A stretch of 64,000 bases of DNA, taken from Acidobacteriota bacterium. Lineage in GTDB: Bacteria > Acidobacteriota > JAAYUB01. Location: assembly GCA_029565065.1 (NCBI GenBank), contig JAKQOW010000092.1, forward strand, positions 62,001-126,000, written 5' to 3'. Positions 45,024 to 53,202 of the stretch are shown here, piece after piece. Numbering within the stretch: position 1 is the first letter of the stretch; every line of letters starts with the position of its first letter. The translations under genes were made by a program, and so were the position numbers. The notes under the pieces were generated by a model. That model did no database searches. It was not told the DNA's origin and saw only the letters and a program-made list of their open reading frames with translations.

Positions 45024-45950
45024 TCAGTCGGTGAACAGGAATTTCTCGTCGAGGTGCTTCTGGATGTTCCGTTCCAGCAGCTTCTCGTGGTCGAAGCCGC
45101 GGATGCCCATGTAATACTCGGCCGACTCGACGAAGGCGACTTCCGGAATCAGGCCGATCATCTCGACCGGACCGAGCGCGATGCCGTACCGCCGGCATTC
45201 CATGCGCAGCATCTCGATCACCCGGTACATCGGGGTTTCGCGGAAATTGTGGATGGACACCGTGATCAGCGGGTGCTGGGTGGTTTCGTCGCATCCCAGG
45301 TGCGCCTTGACGTGGGGCAGGCCGCCGTGGCCCCACTGCATGATCTGGCAGATGGCGCGGGCCGCCTCCAGGTCGGTGGTGTGCAGGAGCACGCTGAAGC
45401 TGATCAGCGGGTGGCGGGCGCCGATGATGGTGGCGCCGGTGTCCGCCGGGAAGGTCTCGGGGCCGAAGTCGGGGCGCCAGCGGGGCTCCTTGATCTTTTC
45501 GGCGAAGCCCTCGTACTCGCCCTCGCGGATGTTGTCGATATCGCGGCGGGCCGGATAGCGCGCGGACTCGCTGAACAGGTACACCGGGATCTTGAAGCGC
45601 GCGGCCACCTGTTCGGCGAACTCCACGGACATCTGGACGGCCTCGGCGATGGTGGCGTCCTTCAGGGGGACGAACGGAAAGACGTCCACCGAGCCGATGC
45701 GGGGGTAGGCGCCCTGGTGCCGCCGCATGTCGATCCGTGCCAGCGCCACCTCATAGAGCTGCAGGCCGGCTTCGAAGATGGCGTCGCGCGGGCCGGTGAA
45801 TCCGAAGACCGTCCGGTTGCGGATGTGGTCCATGGACACGTCCAGCATCATCAGGTTGGGCACGCTGTTGAGCCGAGCGGCCAGCTCGTCGATGAACTTC
45901 CGGTCACGGCCCTCGCAGATGTTGGGGATCACGGCGATGATCTTGCTCAT
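45024..45950 (-). CDS. ftcD: Glutamate formimidoyltransferase-family protein
   Basis: 308 residues matching the formiminotransferase N- and C-subdomains without the cyclodeaminase part. 'VIPNICEGRDRKFIDEL' is the N-terminal family signature and 'RRHQGAYPRIGSVDVFPFVP' the substrate-binding H-x-x-x-x-P-R-x-G-x-x-D region. The enzyme transfers a formimino group between formiminoglutamate and tetrahydrofolate in histidine breakdown. It starts 9 bp after the decarboxylase beta subunit and shares its terminator, so it is part of that operon. No other histidine-degradation gene is in the window, so a related role in C1 metabolism is possible. Confidence 0.9.
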   Translation of the reverse strand: MSKIIAVIPNICEGRDRKFIDELAARLNSVPNLMMLDVSMDHIRNRTVFGFTGPRDAIFEAGLQLYEVALARIDMRRHQGAYPRIGSVDVFPFVPLKDATIAEAVQMSVEFAEQVAARFKIPVYLFSESARYPARRDIDNIREGEYEGFAEKIKEPRWRPDFGPETFPADTGATIIGARHPLISFSVLLHTTDLEAARAICQIMQWGHGGLPHVKAHLGCDETTQHPLITVSIHNFRETPMYRVIEMLRMECRRYGIALGPVEMIGLIPEVAFVESAEYYMGIRGFDHEKLLERNIQKHLDEKFLFTD

Positions 45951-45959
45951 GGACGCCTC

Positions 45960-47693
45960 CTAGAAGATGCCGAGGAAAATGCCGGCGGCGATGGCCGATC
46001 CGATGACGCCGGCGACGTTGGGGCCCATGGCGTGCATCAGCAGGTGGTTGTTCGGATCTTCGGCAAGACCCACCAGCTCGGACACGCGGGCCGAGTCGGG
46101 CACGGCCGACACCCCGGCCGAACCGATCAGGGGATTGATCTTGTCCTTCAGGAACAGGTTCATGAACTTGGCGAATAGCACGCCGCCCGCCGACGCGGTG
46201 GCAAAGGCAAAGCAGCCCAGGGCGAAGATCAGGACGGAGCGCGGGGTCAGGAAGACCTGGGCCGACGTCGAGGCCCCCACCACCAGGCCCAGCAGGATGG
46301 TGCAGATGTCCAGCAGGGCGCTGGAGGCCGTCTTGGACAGCCGGCCCGTCACGCCCGACTCCTTCAGCAGATTGCCGAAGAACAGCATGCCCAGCAGCGG
46401 CAGACCGCCGGGCGCCACCAGGCAGGTGACGATCATGCCGGCGATGGGGAACAGGATCTTCTCCGTCTTGCTTACTTTCCGTCCCGGCTTCATCCGAATG
46501 AGCCGCTCTTTCTTGGTCGTGAGCAGCTTCATGATGGGCGGCTGGATGATGGGCACCATGGCCATGTAGGAATAGGCGGCGATGGCGATGGGGCCGATCA
46601 GGTTGGGCGAGAGGCGGGACGCCAGGAAGATGGCCGTGGGGCCGTCGGCGCCGCCGATGATGCCGATAGAGGCGGCGTCGTTGGCCGAGAAACCCAGCGC
46701 GAGGGCGCCGAGGAACGTGGTGAAGATGCCGATCTGGGCGGCGGCGCCGAGCAGCACGCCCTTGGGGTTGGACAGCATGGCCGAGAAATCGGTCAGCGCG
46801 CCGATGCCCAGGAAGATCAGGGGCGGGAAGATGCCCGCCCGCACGCCGAAGTAGATCATCCCCAGCACGCTGTTGGTGGTGGTGTTGAACACGTACTCGT
46901 GGGTGAGGGGATCGATCATGTAGATGGAAATGGCATCGAAAATCTGGAGGGGCAGGGGGATGTTGCCCACCAGGATGCCGAAGCCGATGGGGACCAGGAG
47001 CAGGGGTTCGTACTCCTTGGCGATGCCGAGGTAGATGAACAGGCATCCGATCACCAGCATGATGAGGTTGAGGTACGAGAGATTGACCACACCGAGGCCG
47101 GTGAGGATCTGATCCACATAATTCTGGATCTCGCCGGTGTGAATGTCGCGGTTGAACACGCCCTGGGCGATGTTGGTCACCAGGCCGATGCTGTGATGCT
47201 CGGCCACGGCGATCACCCGGAACAGCCCGGCCTGGCGGCCCTGGCGGTCTAGCAGTTGCCCCTTGGCGCCGGGTTTGAGGACCGCAGCGCTCATATCGCG
47301 CCAGCCCTTGTCGATGCGGAAATAGTGGGTCGGATCATCGAGGGCGAAGAGGACGTTGTCCATCCGGGCGGCCGGCGATGCTATCCGCGTTACATCCGCG
47401 GCAAAATGGCCGGGCGCCATGTCGAGACGGGCCGTGCAGGAATCGGTGCCGGCCAGCACCACTTCGAAGCGGCCGATGGCGCGGTTGTCGCGGTCGAACA
47501 GAATCCCGGACGTGCCTGGCTGTACCTGCTGCTTCGCCTTGAGATCCCATTCCGGCGCCGAGAAGCCGTGGCGGGTGCCATGGAACAGGGTCGCGTAGGG
47601 CGTGTCGGGGAACGACACGCCAAACGTCGGGCCAGCCCAGGCCCAGCCGGCCAGCAGGATCCAAGCGATCATTAAAACTGCGATGCGTCTCAC
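45960..47693 (-). CDS. Na+-translocating decarboxylase beta subunit (OadB family) with N-terminal periplasmic domain
   Basis: 577 residues, about 150 longer than the usual ~430. The added N-terminus has a signal peptide ('AVLMIAWILLAGWAWAG') and a soluble beta-rich region of about 190 residues ('PGTSGILFDRDNRAIGRFEV'). The OadB core follows from about residue 215, with 'YFGVRAGIFPPLIFLGIGAL', 'IIGGADGPTAIFLAS' (the Na+ pathway region IV-type motif) and 'GPNVAGVIGSAIAAG' at the end. It couples decarboxylation of a carboxybiotin carrier to Na+ export. The extension is the odd feature. Confidence 0.92.
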   Translation of the reverse strand: MRRIAVLMIAWILLAGWAWAGPTFGVSFPDTPYATLFHGTRHGFSAPEWDLKAKQQVQPGTSGILFDRDNRAIGRFEVVLAGTDSCTARLDMAPGHFAADVTRIASPAARMDNVLFALDDPTHYFRIDKGWRDMSAAVLKPGAKGQLLDRQGRQAGLFRVIAVAEHHSIGLVTNIAQGVFNRDIHTGEIQNYVDQILTGLGVVNLSYLNLIMLVIGCLFIYLGIAKEYEPLLLVPIGFGILVGNIPLPLQIFDAISIYMIDPLTHEYVFNTTTNSVLGMIYFGVRAGIFPPLIFLGIGALTDFSAMLSNPKGVLLGAAAQIGIFTTFLGALALGFSANDAASIGIIGGADGPTAIFLASRLSPNLIGPIAIAAYSYMAMVPIIQPPIMKLLTTKKERLIRMKPGRKVSKTEKILFPIAGMIVTCLVAPGGLPLLGMLFFGNLLKESGVTGRLSKTASSALLDICTILLGLVVGASTSAQVFLTPRSVLIFALGCFAFATASAGGVLFAKFMNLFLKDKINPLIGSAGVSAVPDSARVSELVGLAEDPNNHLLMHAMGPNVAGVIGSAIAAGIFLGIF

Positions 47694-47757
47694 GTGTTCC
47701 CTCTGTGTTCCATGGCGGTGTCGCCTGACAGGCGGGCGACGGAGCGCCCGACGCCGC

Positions 47758-48231
47758 CTACAGGGTGGTCATGGCCGAACGGGCGATCTCCACGAGCGGA
47801 TCACCTTCGGAGACCACGTCACCGTTCTTGACGTGCACTTTCTTGACGGTGCCGCTGTAGGGCGACCGGATGTGATTTTCCATCTTCATGGCTTCCATCA
47901 GCACCAGGTTGGCGCCCGCCTCGACGGTGCTCCCCTCCTTGACATAGACGTCCAGGATGAGGCCCGGCAGCGGCGACATGACGCTCTCGCCGGCGACGGG
48001 CCGGCTCCCGCGCGATGCCGGGGCGGTAGCCGGCGGCGGGGCGGCCGCGGGCGCGGGCGCCACCGCGGAGGGCCGATGCATGGTCGGTGCCGCGACGATC
48101 TTGCGGCCGATCTCCACGAGGTCCACCGCGTACTCGGTGTTGTTGACCACGATCCGGGCGGTTTCACCGGTCAGTTCCTTGACTTCGGCGGTGTACTCGC
48201 GTCCGGCGATTTTTAGAGTATATCGGCTCAT
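47758..48231 (-). CDS. Biotin carboxyl carrier protein of the decarboxylase
   Basis: 157 residues. An N-terminal beta domain ('YTLKIAGREYTAEVKELTGE') and an Ala/Pro hinge (about 55-80) lead to a biotinyl domain with the biotin-lysine motif 'EAMKMEN'. It carries CO2 from the carboxyltransferase to the membrane beta subunit. It is encoded between the gamma and beta subunits, as in methylmalonyl-CoA decarboxylase operons. Confidence 0.94.
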   Translation of the reverse strand: MSRYTLKIAGREYTAEVKELTGETARIVVNNTEYAVDLVEIGRKIVAAPTMHRPSAVAPAPAAAPPPATAPASRGSRPVAGESVMSPLPGLILDVYVKEGSTVEAGANLVLMEAMKMENHIRSPYSGTVKKVHVKNGDVVSEGDPLVEIARSAMTTL

Positions 48232-48245
48232 CCGTTACGGCTCCT

Positions 48246-48575
48246 CTAGGTCAGGTTGAAAATGCCGCGCTGCGGCGGCGGCTGGACCGACTGCCGCTGG
48301 CGGGTCAGAGTCAGGCGGCTGCCGTGGTCGGGCGCGTTGAGCCGCAGTTCGATTTCCAGAACCGTCAGGATGACGGCCAGCACCTGCGGATCCAGGGGAG
48401 CGGCGTCGGCGACGGTTTCCACGGCGGCCGGAGTCGGCGCGGCCGGGCGGCGCCGGCGCTGGAGGAACTCGGGGACGGCCCGGAACGACCAGATCATCAG
48501 GGCGGTCAGGGCCAGGCCGATGAACACCACCCCCATGCCGAGTCCGGTCACGATCATTGCTTCGATCGCACTCAC
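48246..48575 (-). CDS. Decarboxylase gamma subunit (OadG family)
   Basis: 109 residues from GTG 48575, chosen because GAGG lies 7 nt upstream just after the alpha-subunit stop. One N-terminal membrane helix ('MIVTGLGMGVVFIGLALTAL') has the usual OadG pattern, followed by a basic/Pro-rich linker and a hydrophilic tail. OadG proteins anchor and assemble the complex. The context makes the assignment firm despite low sequence conservation. Confidence 0.85.
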   Translation of the reverse strand: MSAIEAMIVTGLGMGVVFIGLALTALMIWSFRAVPEFLQRRRRPAAPTPAAVETVADAAPLDPQVLAVILTVLEIELRLNAPDHGSRLTLTRQRQSVQPPPQRGIFNLT

Positions 48576-48588
48576 GGTTTTTCCTCGC

Positions 48589-50139
48589 TCACAGGGGGAT
48601 GTTGCCGTGCTTGCGCGGCAGGTTGGTGTCCCGCTTGGTGCTGAGCATTTCCAGCGCCTTGACAATCCGGAAGCGCGTCGAGGACGGATCGATCACGTCG
48701 TCGATGTAGCCCTTCCGCGCCGCGGTGAACGGATTGGCGAACAGGTCGCGGTAGACCTGCTTGAGTTCGTCGGACTTGGCCTTCGGATCGGCGGCCGCGT
48801 CCAGCTCTTTCCGGTAGATGACCTCGATGGCGCCGTCGGGGCCCATCACGGCGATCTCCGCGGTGGGCCAGGCCAGGTTGACGTCGCCCCGGATGTGCTT
48901 GGAACTCATGACGCAGTAGGCTCCGCCGTACGCCTTGCGAGTGATGACGGTGACCTTGGGCACGGTCGCCTCGGCGAACGCGTACAGCAGCTTGGCGCCG
49001 TTGCGGATGATGCCGCCGTACTCCTGGCTGGTGCCGGGCATGAAGCCGGGCACGTCCTCGAATACCACCAGCGGGATATTGAAGGCGTCGCAGAAGCGGA
49101 CGAACCGGGCGCCCTTGATCGAGGCGTTGTTGTCGAGCACGCCGGCCAGCACCTGGGGCTGGTTGGCCACGATGCCCACCGGACGTCCGTTGAAGCGCGC
49201 GAAGCCGACGATGATGTTGGCGGCGAAATCCGGCTGGATCTCGAAAAAGTCGTGCTGGTCCGCCACGATCCGGATCAACGCCTTCATGTCGTACGGCTTG
49301 TTCGGATTATCCGGCAGGAGGCTGTTCAGTTCGGAATCCTGGCGGTCGATGGGGTCGGTGTTCTCCGCCAGCGGCGGCGCGTCGGTGTTGTTCTGGGGGA
49401 AGAACGACAGGAGTTTGCGCAGGGCCTCCAGCGCGGCATCCTCGTTGTCATAGGCCAGGTGGGCGACGCCGCTCCGGGTGGCGTGGATGTCGGCGCCGCC
49501 GAGCTGTTCGGTGGTCACGTCCTCGCGGGTGACCTGCTTGACCACCTTGGGGCCGGTGAGGAACATGTAGGAGCTCTGCCGCACCATGATCACGAAATCG
49601 GTGATGGCCGGCGAGTAGACGGCGCCGCCGGCACAGGGACCCAGGATCATGGAGATCTGAGGGACGACGCCGGAGCTGAGGACGTTTTTCAGGAAGATGT
49701 CCGCGTATCCCGCCAGCGCGTCCACCCCCTCCTGGATGCGGGCGCCGCCGGAATCGTTCAGGCCGATGACCGGCGCGCCCATCCGGACGGCCATGTCCAT
49801 GACCTTGCAGATCTTCTCGGCGTACGCCTTGGACAGGGAGCCGCCGAAGATGGTGAAATCCTGGGAGAAAACGAACACCAGCCGCCCGTTGATGGTGCCG
49901 TAGCCGGTGATCACGCCGTCGGTGAGGGGCTGGTTCTTCTCCATCTCGAAGTCGGTGCACCGGTGCGTCACGAACATGTCGAACTCTTCGAAACTGCCTT
50001 CATCCAAAAGCTTTTCCAGGCGCTCACGGGCGGTGTACTTGCCCTGCTCGTGCTGCTTCTCGATTCGTTTCGAGCCGCCGCCGGCGCGCGCCTTCTCTCT
50101 CAGGTTGGCCACATCCAACAGCTTGCGTTCGATGCTCAT
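48589..50139 (-). CDS. mmdA: Carboxyltransferase subunit, methylmalonyl-CoA decarboxylase alpha / propionyl-CoA carboxylase beta type
   Basis: 516 residues, the usual length. '[20 protein letters not shown]' at the N-terminus, the first oxyanion region '[20 protein letters not shown]', '[19 protein letters not shown]' and the second '[15 protein letters not shown]' are all present. It moves CO2 from methylmalonyl-CoA to biotin (or the reverse). Since gamma, biotin carrier and Na+-pump beta subunits follow in order, a Na+-translocating methylmalonyl-CoA decarboxylase is the best reading, although the subunit may also serve in a carboxylase. GGAGG lies 5 nt before ATG 50139. Confidence 0.95.
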   Translation of the reverse strand: MSIERKLLDVANLREKARAGGGSKRIEKQHEQGKYTARERLEKLLDEGSFEEFDMFVTHRCTDFEMEKNQPLTDGVITGYGTINGRLVFVFSQDFTIFGGSLSKAYAEKICKVMDMAVRMGAPVIGLNDSGGARIQEGVDALAGYADIFLKNVLSSGVVPQISMILGPCAGGAVYSPAITDFVIMVRQSSYMFLTGPKVVKQVTREDVTTEQLGGADIHATRSGVAHLAYDNEDAALEALRKLLSFFPQNNTDAPPLAENTDPIDRQDSELNSLLPDNPNKPYDMKALIRIVADQHDFFEIQPDFAANIIVGFARFNGRPVGIVANQPQVLAGVLDNNASIKGARFVRFCDAFNIPLVVFEDVPGFMPGTSQEYGGIIRNGAKLLYAFAEATVPKVTVITRKAYGGAYCVMSSKHIRGDVNLAWPTAEIAVMGPDGAIEVIYRKELDAAADPKAKSDELKQVYRDLFANPFTAARKGYIDDVIDPSSTRFRIVKALEMLSTKRDTNLPRKHGNIPL

Positions 50140-50301
50140 GGCGCCTCCACAAATATTGCAATGTTTAAATATCACAAGACCACTCGCGAGGCAACCAACT
50201 TCCTCAGAATTCATTGAAAATCCGGATGAATCGAAAGGTCACGAACGGACCGATCCGGAACAGTCCGACGCAACGCATTTGACGTATCCGGGAAGTGAAC
50301 G

Positions 50302-50332
50302 AAAAAAAGGCGGGGTCATCGGAGACCCCGCC
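50302..50332 (-). terminator. Terminator of the first secreted-protein pair
   Basis: Minus strand: GGCGGGGTC-TCCGAT-GACCCCGCC (9-bp stem) followed by seven T. The same 24-nt hairpin recurs unchanged at 51801-51824. Confidence 0.93.
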
Positions 50333-50358
50333 GGTTGCAATCCGAAAAAACAGCGACT

Positions 50359-50985
50359 CTAGTAGTCTACGTCCTCAATTTCTCCGATCTTGTAGGCCCG
50401 AAACGTACCCATGATCCCGGTGTAGTTTTCGTTGCCGATAGAGTTCTTTGCCGGGATGCCTTCGAAGATCATATAGTGGAATTTCCCCACAATCATGTCT
50501 TCAAAACCGGTGACGCCCCACGCCATAACGGCATGATAAAGAAAGTCATCGACGATGATGACCACATTGGGATCCAAAGGCGGCAGATCGGGATGGGATA
50601 GGGCATGACCCATGAGCCAAAATCTTGAAGCGGTCACCAGCCCCGTCGCCTTGATACCCGCATAACCCATCACATCCTGCGACTCCACATCGCCGGTCTT
50701 CTTAACAGGCCCTCCACCTGAGTCGCCGAAGGTGAGATACCCTCTCAGAACGTTGTCCGGTCCCTGTATCATCCACATGTATGCGATTTCCATATAGGGG
50801 ACGGGCTTGTCGGCGTTCGATTCCGTTTGGATGCCCCGCAGCTCAACCTGCCAATACCCGCTCAGGTCTGTGTCCGCGGCGAGCTGCGTGTCGAGGGCTT
50901 CAGCTGCAGCCAAAAAACCGGTCAGGGCGAGGGTGGTCAGGACGCCCGCCAGAATCCGGGCCCGCGCAATATGCTTCATGTTCAT
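50359..50985 (-). CDS. Secreted protein of unknown function, A-type, copy 1
   Basis: 208 residues. Signal peptide ('ILAGVLTTLALTGFLAAAEA'), then a compact domain with 'LSGYWQVELRGIQTESNADK', 'GPDNVLRGYLTFGDSGGG', and a C-terminal 'YTGIMGTFRAYKIGEIED'. It is about 80-85% identical over most of its length to the A-type gene at 51849-52475. It also shares a faint framework (G-x-W, GY-L/I, G-x-FRA) with the B-type neighbours, so all four are probably one family. Start 50985 has GGAGGA 3 nt upstream; the next ATG (50979) is better spaced. It is cotranscribed with the B-type gene. Function unknown. Confidence 0.8.
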   Translation of the reverse strand: MNMKHIARARILAGVLTTLALTGFLAAAEALDTQLAADTDLSGYWQVELRGIQTESNADKPVPYMEIAYMWMIQGPDNVLRGYLTFGDSGGGPVKKTGDVESQDVMGYAGIKATGLVTASRFWLMGHALSHPDLPPLDPNVVIIVDDFLYHAVMAWGVTGFEDMIVGKFHYMIFEGIPAKNSIGNENYTGIMGTFRAYKIGEIEDVDY

Positions 50986-51037
50986 GATTCCTCCTTGTTC
51001 CTCTCTCGTGTTCATGGCTCGATGTGAGTCCACCGGT

Positions 51038-51604
51038 TCATTTGCCCGTCACGAGGATCATTTCGTCCTGTTTCCACGCCCGGAAGACGCCGGTGGCCCC
51101 GATGCCCTCAGAAATAAGCAGTCTTTTGTCAATGTCGTTGTTGTGCTCGAAATCAAGCTCCATCAGGATAAACTCGGCGACGATGGTGTCGAAATCCTCG
51201 ACTCGGCCGACGATGCTGATGTAAAGCGGGCTGAGGTACTCTTTATCCAGGCCCTCGCTGGCGTACAGCCAGATCCTGCCGTTGGCGGTGAATCCCTCAA
51301 CAAAGGTTGTTGGGCGTGGGCGGGGGTTTTTGTCATCCGCTTTGACCGGGTCAAAGGGCAGGAAGCCGATATAACCGTAAATCGCGTGGCCATACTGGAA
51401 CAACACCATTTCGCTGGACATCTGGTACTGGGCCGGCATGTCCTCTTCGATGGAGAACGAAATCCCGGACAGACTCATTTTCCAGATGCCGGTGACGTTG
51501 TTGGTGGCGTCCCGGGTCTGCATGCCGCACAGACCGAATCCCCCCAGGACGAGGATCAGGCAACCACAGCATAGCCATTTTGTGAGATGGCCGGTAGGGT
51601 GCAT
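51038..51604 (-). CDS. Exported protein of unknown function, B-type, copy 1
   Basis: 188 residues. A Cys-rich hydrophobic N-terminus ('LCCGCLILVLGGFGLCG') suggests a signal peptide or anchor, without a good lipobox. The domain has 'VTGIWKMSLSGISFSIEEDM', 'MSSEMVLFQYGHAIYGYIGF', 'EGFTANGRIWLYASEGLDKE' and ends 'GATGVFRAWKQDEMILVTGK'. AGGAGG lies 8 nt before ATG 51604 and a strong promoter precedes it. It is the first gene of the pair with the A-type gene, 52 bp apart. It differs from copy 2 mainly in the middle third. Confidence 0.8.
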   Translation of the reverse strand: MHPTGHLTKWLCCGCLILVLGGFGLCGMQTRDATNNVTGIWKMSLSGISFSIEEDMPAQYQMSSEMVLFQYGHAIYGYIGFLPFDPVKADDKNPRPRPTTFVEGFTANGRIWLYASEGLDKEYLSPLYISIVGRVEDFDTIVAEFILMELDFEHNNDIDKRLLISEGIGATGVFRAWKQDEMILVTGK

Positions 51605-51640
51605 AATGTATGCCTCCTGAGTAAATTGTTATTTGCAGTC

Positions 51641-51670
51641 ATTTTAGTTAATCGGAACGTCGATCGTCAA
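51641..51670 (-). promoter_or_regulatory. Promoter of the B-A pair, copy 1
   Basis: TTGACG, 18-bp spacer, TAAAAT on the minus strand. The same element with the same spacing precedes copy 2 (53125-53154). Confidence 0.65.
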
Positions 51671-51719
51671 ACGATATTTTGAATCGGTTGTTGATGTAAC
51701 TGTTTTGACACAAAAAAGT

Positions 51720-51780
51720 TACGAAGACGCGCTGCGCCGCGAACTCGTAGATGTAGATCAGGCGTCGGACATCCACCGGC
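51720..51780 (-). pseudogene. Remnant of a methyltransferase 3' end at the duplication junction
   Basis: On the minus strand this encodes 'LIYIYEFAAQRVF', matching the last residues 'PIYIYEFTVQSIS' of the methyltransferase at 53203-53748, and it sits in the same position relative to the B gene. It has no start and no stop at the expected place. It marks where the duplicated block included the end of the neighbouring gene. Confidence 0.65.
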
Positions 51781-51792
51781 TCCGCTGATTAG

Positions 51793-51823
51793 AAAAAAAT
51801 GGCGGGGTCATCGGAGACCCCGC
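51793..51823 (-). terminator. Terminator of the second secreted-protein pair
   Basis: Minus strand 9-bp stem GGCGGGGTC/GACCCCGCC, then a near-continuous T-run. Hairpin identical to that at 50309-50332. Confidence 0.92.
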
Positions 51824-51848
51824 CATTTGCAATCCGGAAACGGTGACG

Positions 51849-52475
51849 CTAGAGTTCTTCTTCTATCTCCCCGATTTTGTATGCCCGGAACGTCCCCATG
51901 ATCCCGGTGTAGTTCTCGGTACCAATGGAGTCCTTCGCCGGAATGCCTTCGAAGATCATATAGTGGAATTTCCCCACAATCATGTCTTCAAAACCGGTGA
52001 CGCCCCACGCCATGATGGCATGATACATGTGGTTGTCGATGATGATGATGATGTCGTTGAGTTGCGGAGGCTGTGGACCGGGGTGGGATGCGCCCTGACC
52101 CATGAGCCAGAATCTGGATCCGGTCACCAGCCCCGTCGCCTTGATACCCGCATAACCCATCACATCCTGCGACTCCACATCGCCGGTCTTCTTAACAGGC
52201 CCTCCACCTGAGTCGCCTAAGGTGAGATACCCTCTCAGAACGTTGTCTGGTCCCTGGATCATCCACATGTAGGCGATTTCCGAAAAGGGGACGGGCTTGT
52301 CGGCGTTCGACTCCGTTTGGATGCCCCGCAGCTCAACCTGCCAATACCCGCTCAGATCTGTGTCCGCGGCGAGCTGCGTGTCGAGGGCTTCAGCTGCAGC
52401 CAAAAAACCGGTCAGGGCGAGGGCGGTCAGGAAGCCCGCCAGAATCCGGGCCCGCGCAATATGCTTCATGTTCAT
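51849..52475 (-). CDS. Secreted protein of unknown function, A-type, copy 2
   Basis: 208 residues. Signal peptide as in copy 1. The first ~110 residues are almost unchanged ('LSGYWQVELRGIQTESNADK', 'GDVESQDVMGYAGIKATGLV'). Divergence is concentrated at about residues 120-150, where copy 1 has 'HPDLPPLDPNVVIIVDDFLY' and this copy 'HPGPQPPQLNDIIIIIDNHM', and at the last few residues. The pattern suggests a constant scaffold with a variable patch. It follows the B-type copy 2 gene by 52 bp. Function unknown. Confidence 0.8.
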   Translation of the reverse strand: MNMKHIARARILAGFLTALALTGFLAAAEALDTQLAADTDLSGYWQVELRGIQTESNADKPVPFSEIAYMWMIQGPDNVLRGYLTLGDSGGGPVKKTGDVESQDVMGYAGIKATGLVTGSRFWLMGQGASHPGPQPPQLNDIIIIIDNHMYHAIMAWGVTGFEDMIVGKFHYMIFEGIPAKDSIGTENYTGIMGTFRAYKIGEIEEEL

Positions 52476-52527
52476 GATTCCTCCTTGTTCCTCTCTCGTG
52501 TTCATGGCTCGATGTGGGTCCACCGGT

Positions 52528-53088
52528 TCATTTGCCCGGCACGAGGATCATTTCGTCCTGCTTCCATGCTCTGAATACACCGGTAGCTCCCATGCCCTCA
52601 CTGATGTATTCTCTTTTTTCATCTAATGGATCGCTGAATTCCAATCGCATCAGGATGAATTCGGCGACGATGGTGTCGTACTCCTCGACACGACCCACAA
52701 TGCTCATGTCAATCGGACCGAGGTACTCTTTGTCTAGGCCCTCGCTAACGTACAGCCAGATCCTGCCGTTGGCGGTGAACCCTTCGAGGAACGTGGGCTT
52801 GTAACTGGGAAATTTATCCTCTGACTTCAGTGCATGAATGGGAAAATTGCCTAGATACCCGAAAATCGCGTTGCCATACTGGAACAACACCATTTCGCTG
52901 GACATCTGGTACTGGTCCGGCATGTCCGATTGGGTGGAGAACGAGATTCCCGACGCACTCAATTTCCAGATGCCGGTGACGTTGTTGGTGGCGTCCCGGG
53001 TCTGCATGCCGCACAGACCGAATCCCCCCAAGGCGAGGATCAGGCAACCACAGCATAGCCACTTTACGAGATGGCCGGTAGGGTGCAT
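52528..53088 (-). CDS. Exported protein of unknown function, B-type, copy 2
   Basis: 186 residues, same architecture as 51038-51604: 'LCCGCLILALGGFGLCG' at the N-terminus, 'MSSEMVLFQYGNAIFGYLGN', 'EGFTANGRIWLYVSEGLDKE', 'GATGVFRAWKQDEMILVPGK'. The differences cluster in the segment after GY(I/L)G (about residues 78-95) and around the 'FEHNNDIDKRLL'/'FSDPLDEKREYI' stretch. AGGAGG lies 8 nt before ATG 53088. Its promoter is 53125-53154. No known family. Confidence 0.8.
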   Translation of the reverse strand: MHPTGHLVKWLCCGCLILALGGFGLCGMQTRDATNNVTGIWKLSASGISFSTQSDMPDQYQMSSEMVLFQYGNAIFGYLGNFPIHALKSEDKFPSYKPTFLEGFTANGRIWLYVSEGLDKEYLGPIDMSIVGRVEEYDTIVAEFILMRLEFSDPLDEKREYISEGMGATGVFRAWKQDEMILVPGK

Positions 53089-53124
53089 AAAGTATGCCTC
53101 CTGAGTGAATTGTAATTTGAGGTC

Positions 53125-53154
53125 ATTTTAGTTAATCGGAACGCTGATCGTCAA
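53125..53154 (-). promoter_or_regulatory. Promoter of the B-A pair, copy 2
   Basis: TTGACG, 18-bp spacer, TAAAAT on the minus strand, about 40 bp before the B-type ATG. Confidence 0.65.
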
Positions 53155-53202
53155 ACGAAATTTCGAACAGGTTGTTGATGTAAATATTTTGACATAAAAA
53201 AG

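Larger units (their letters stand above)
50302..51780. repeat. Tandem duplication unit, copy 1
   Basis: Contains, from low to high coordinate: terminator, A gene, B gene, promoter, and a remnant of a methyltransferase 3' end. It aligns with 51793-53240 at an offset of about 1490 bp, the two A genes and two B genes being spaced identically. Confidence 0.85.
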
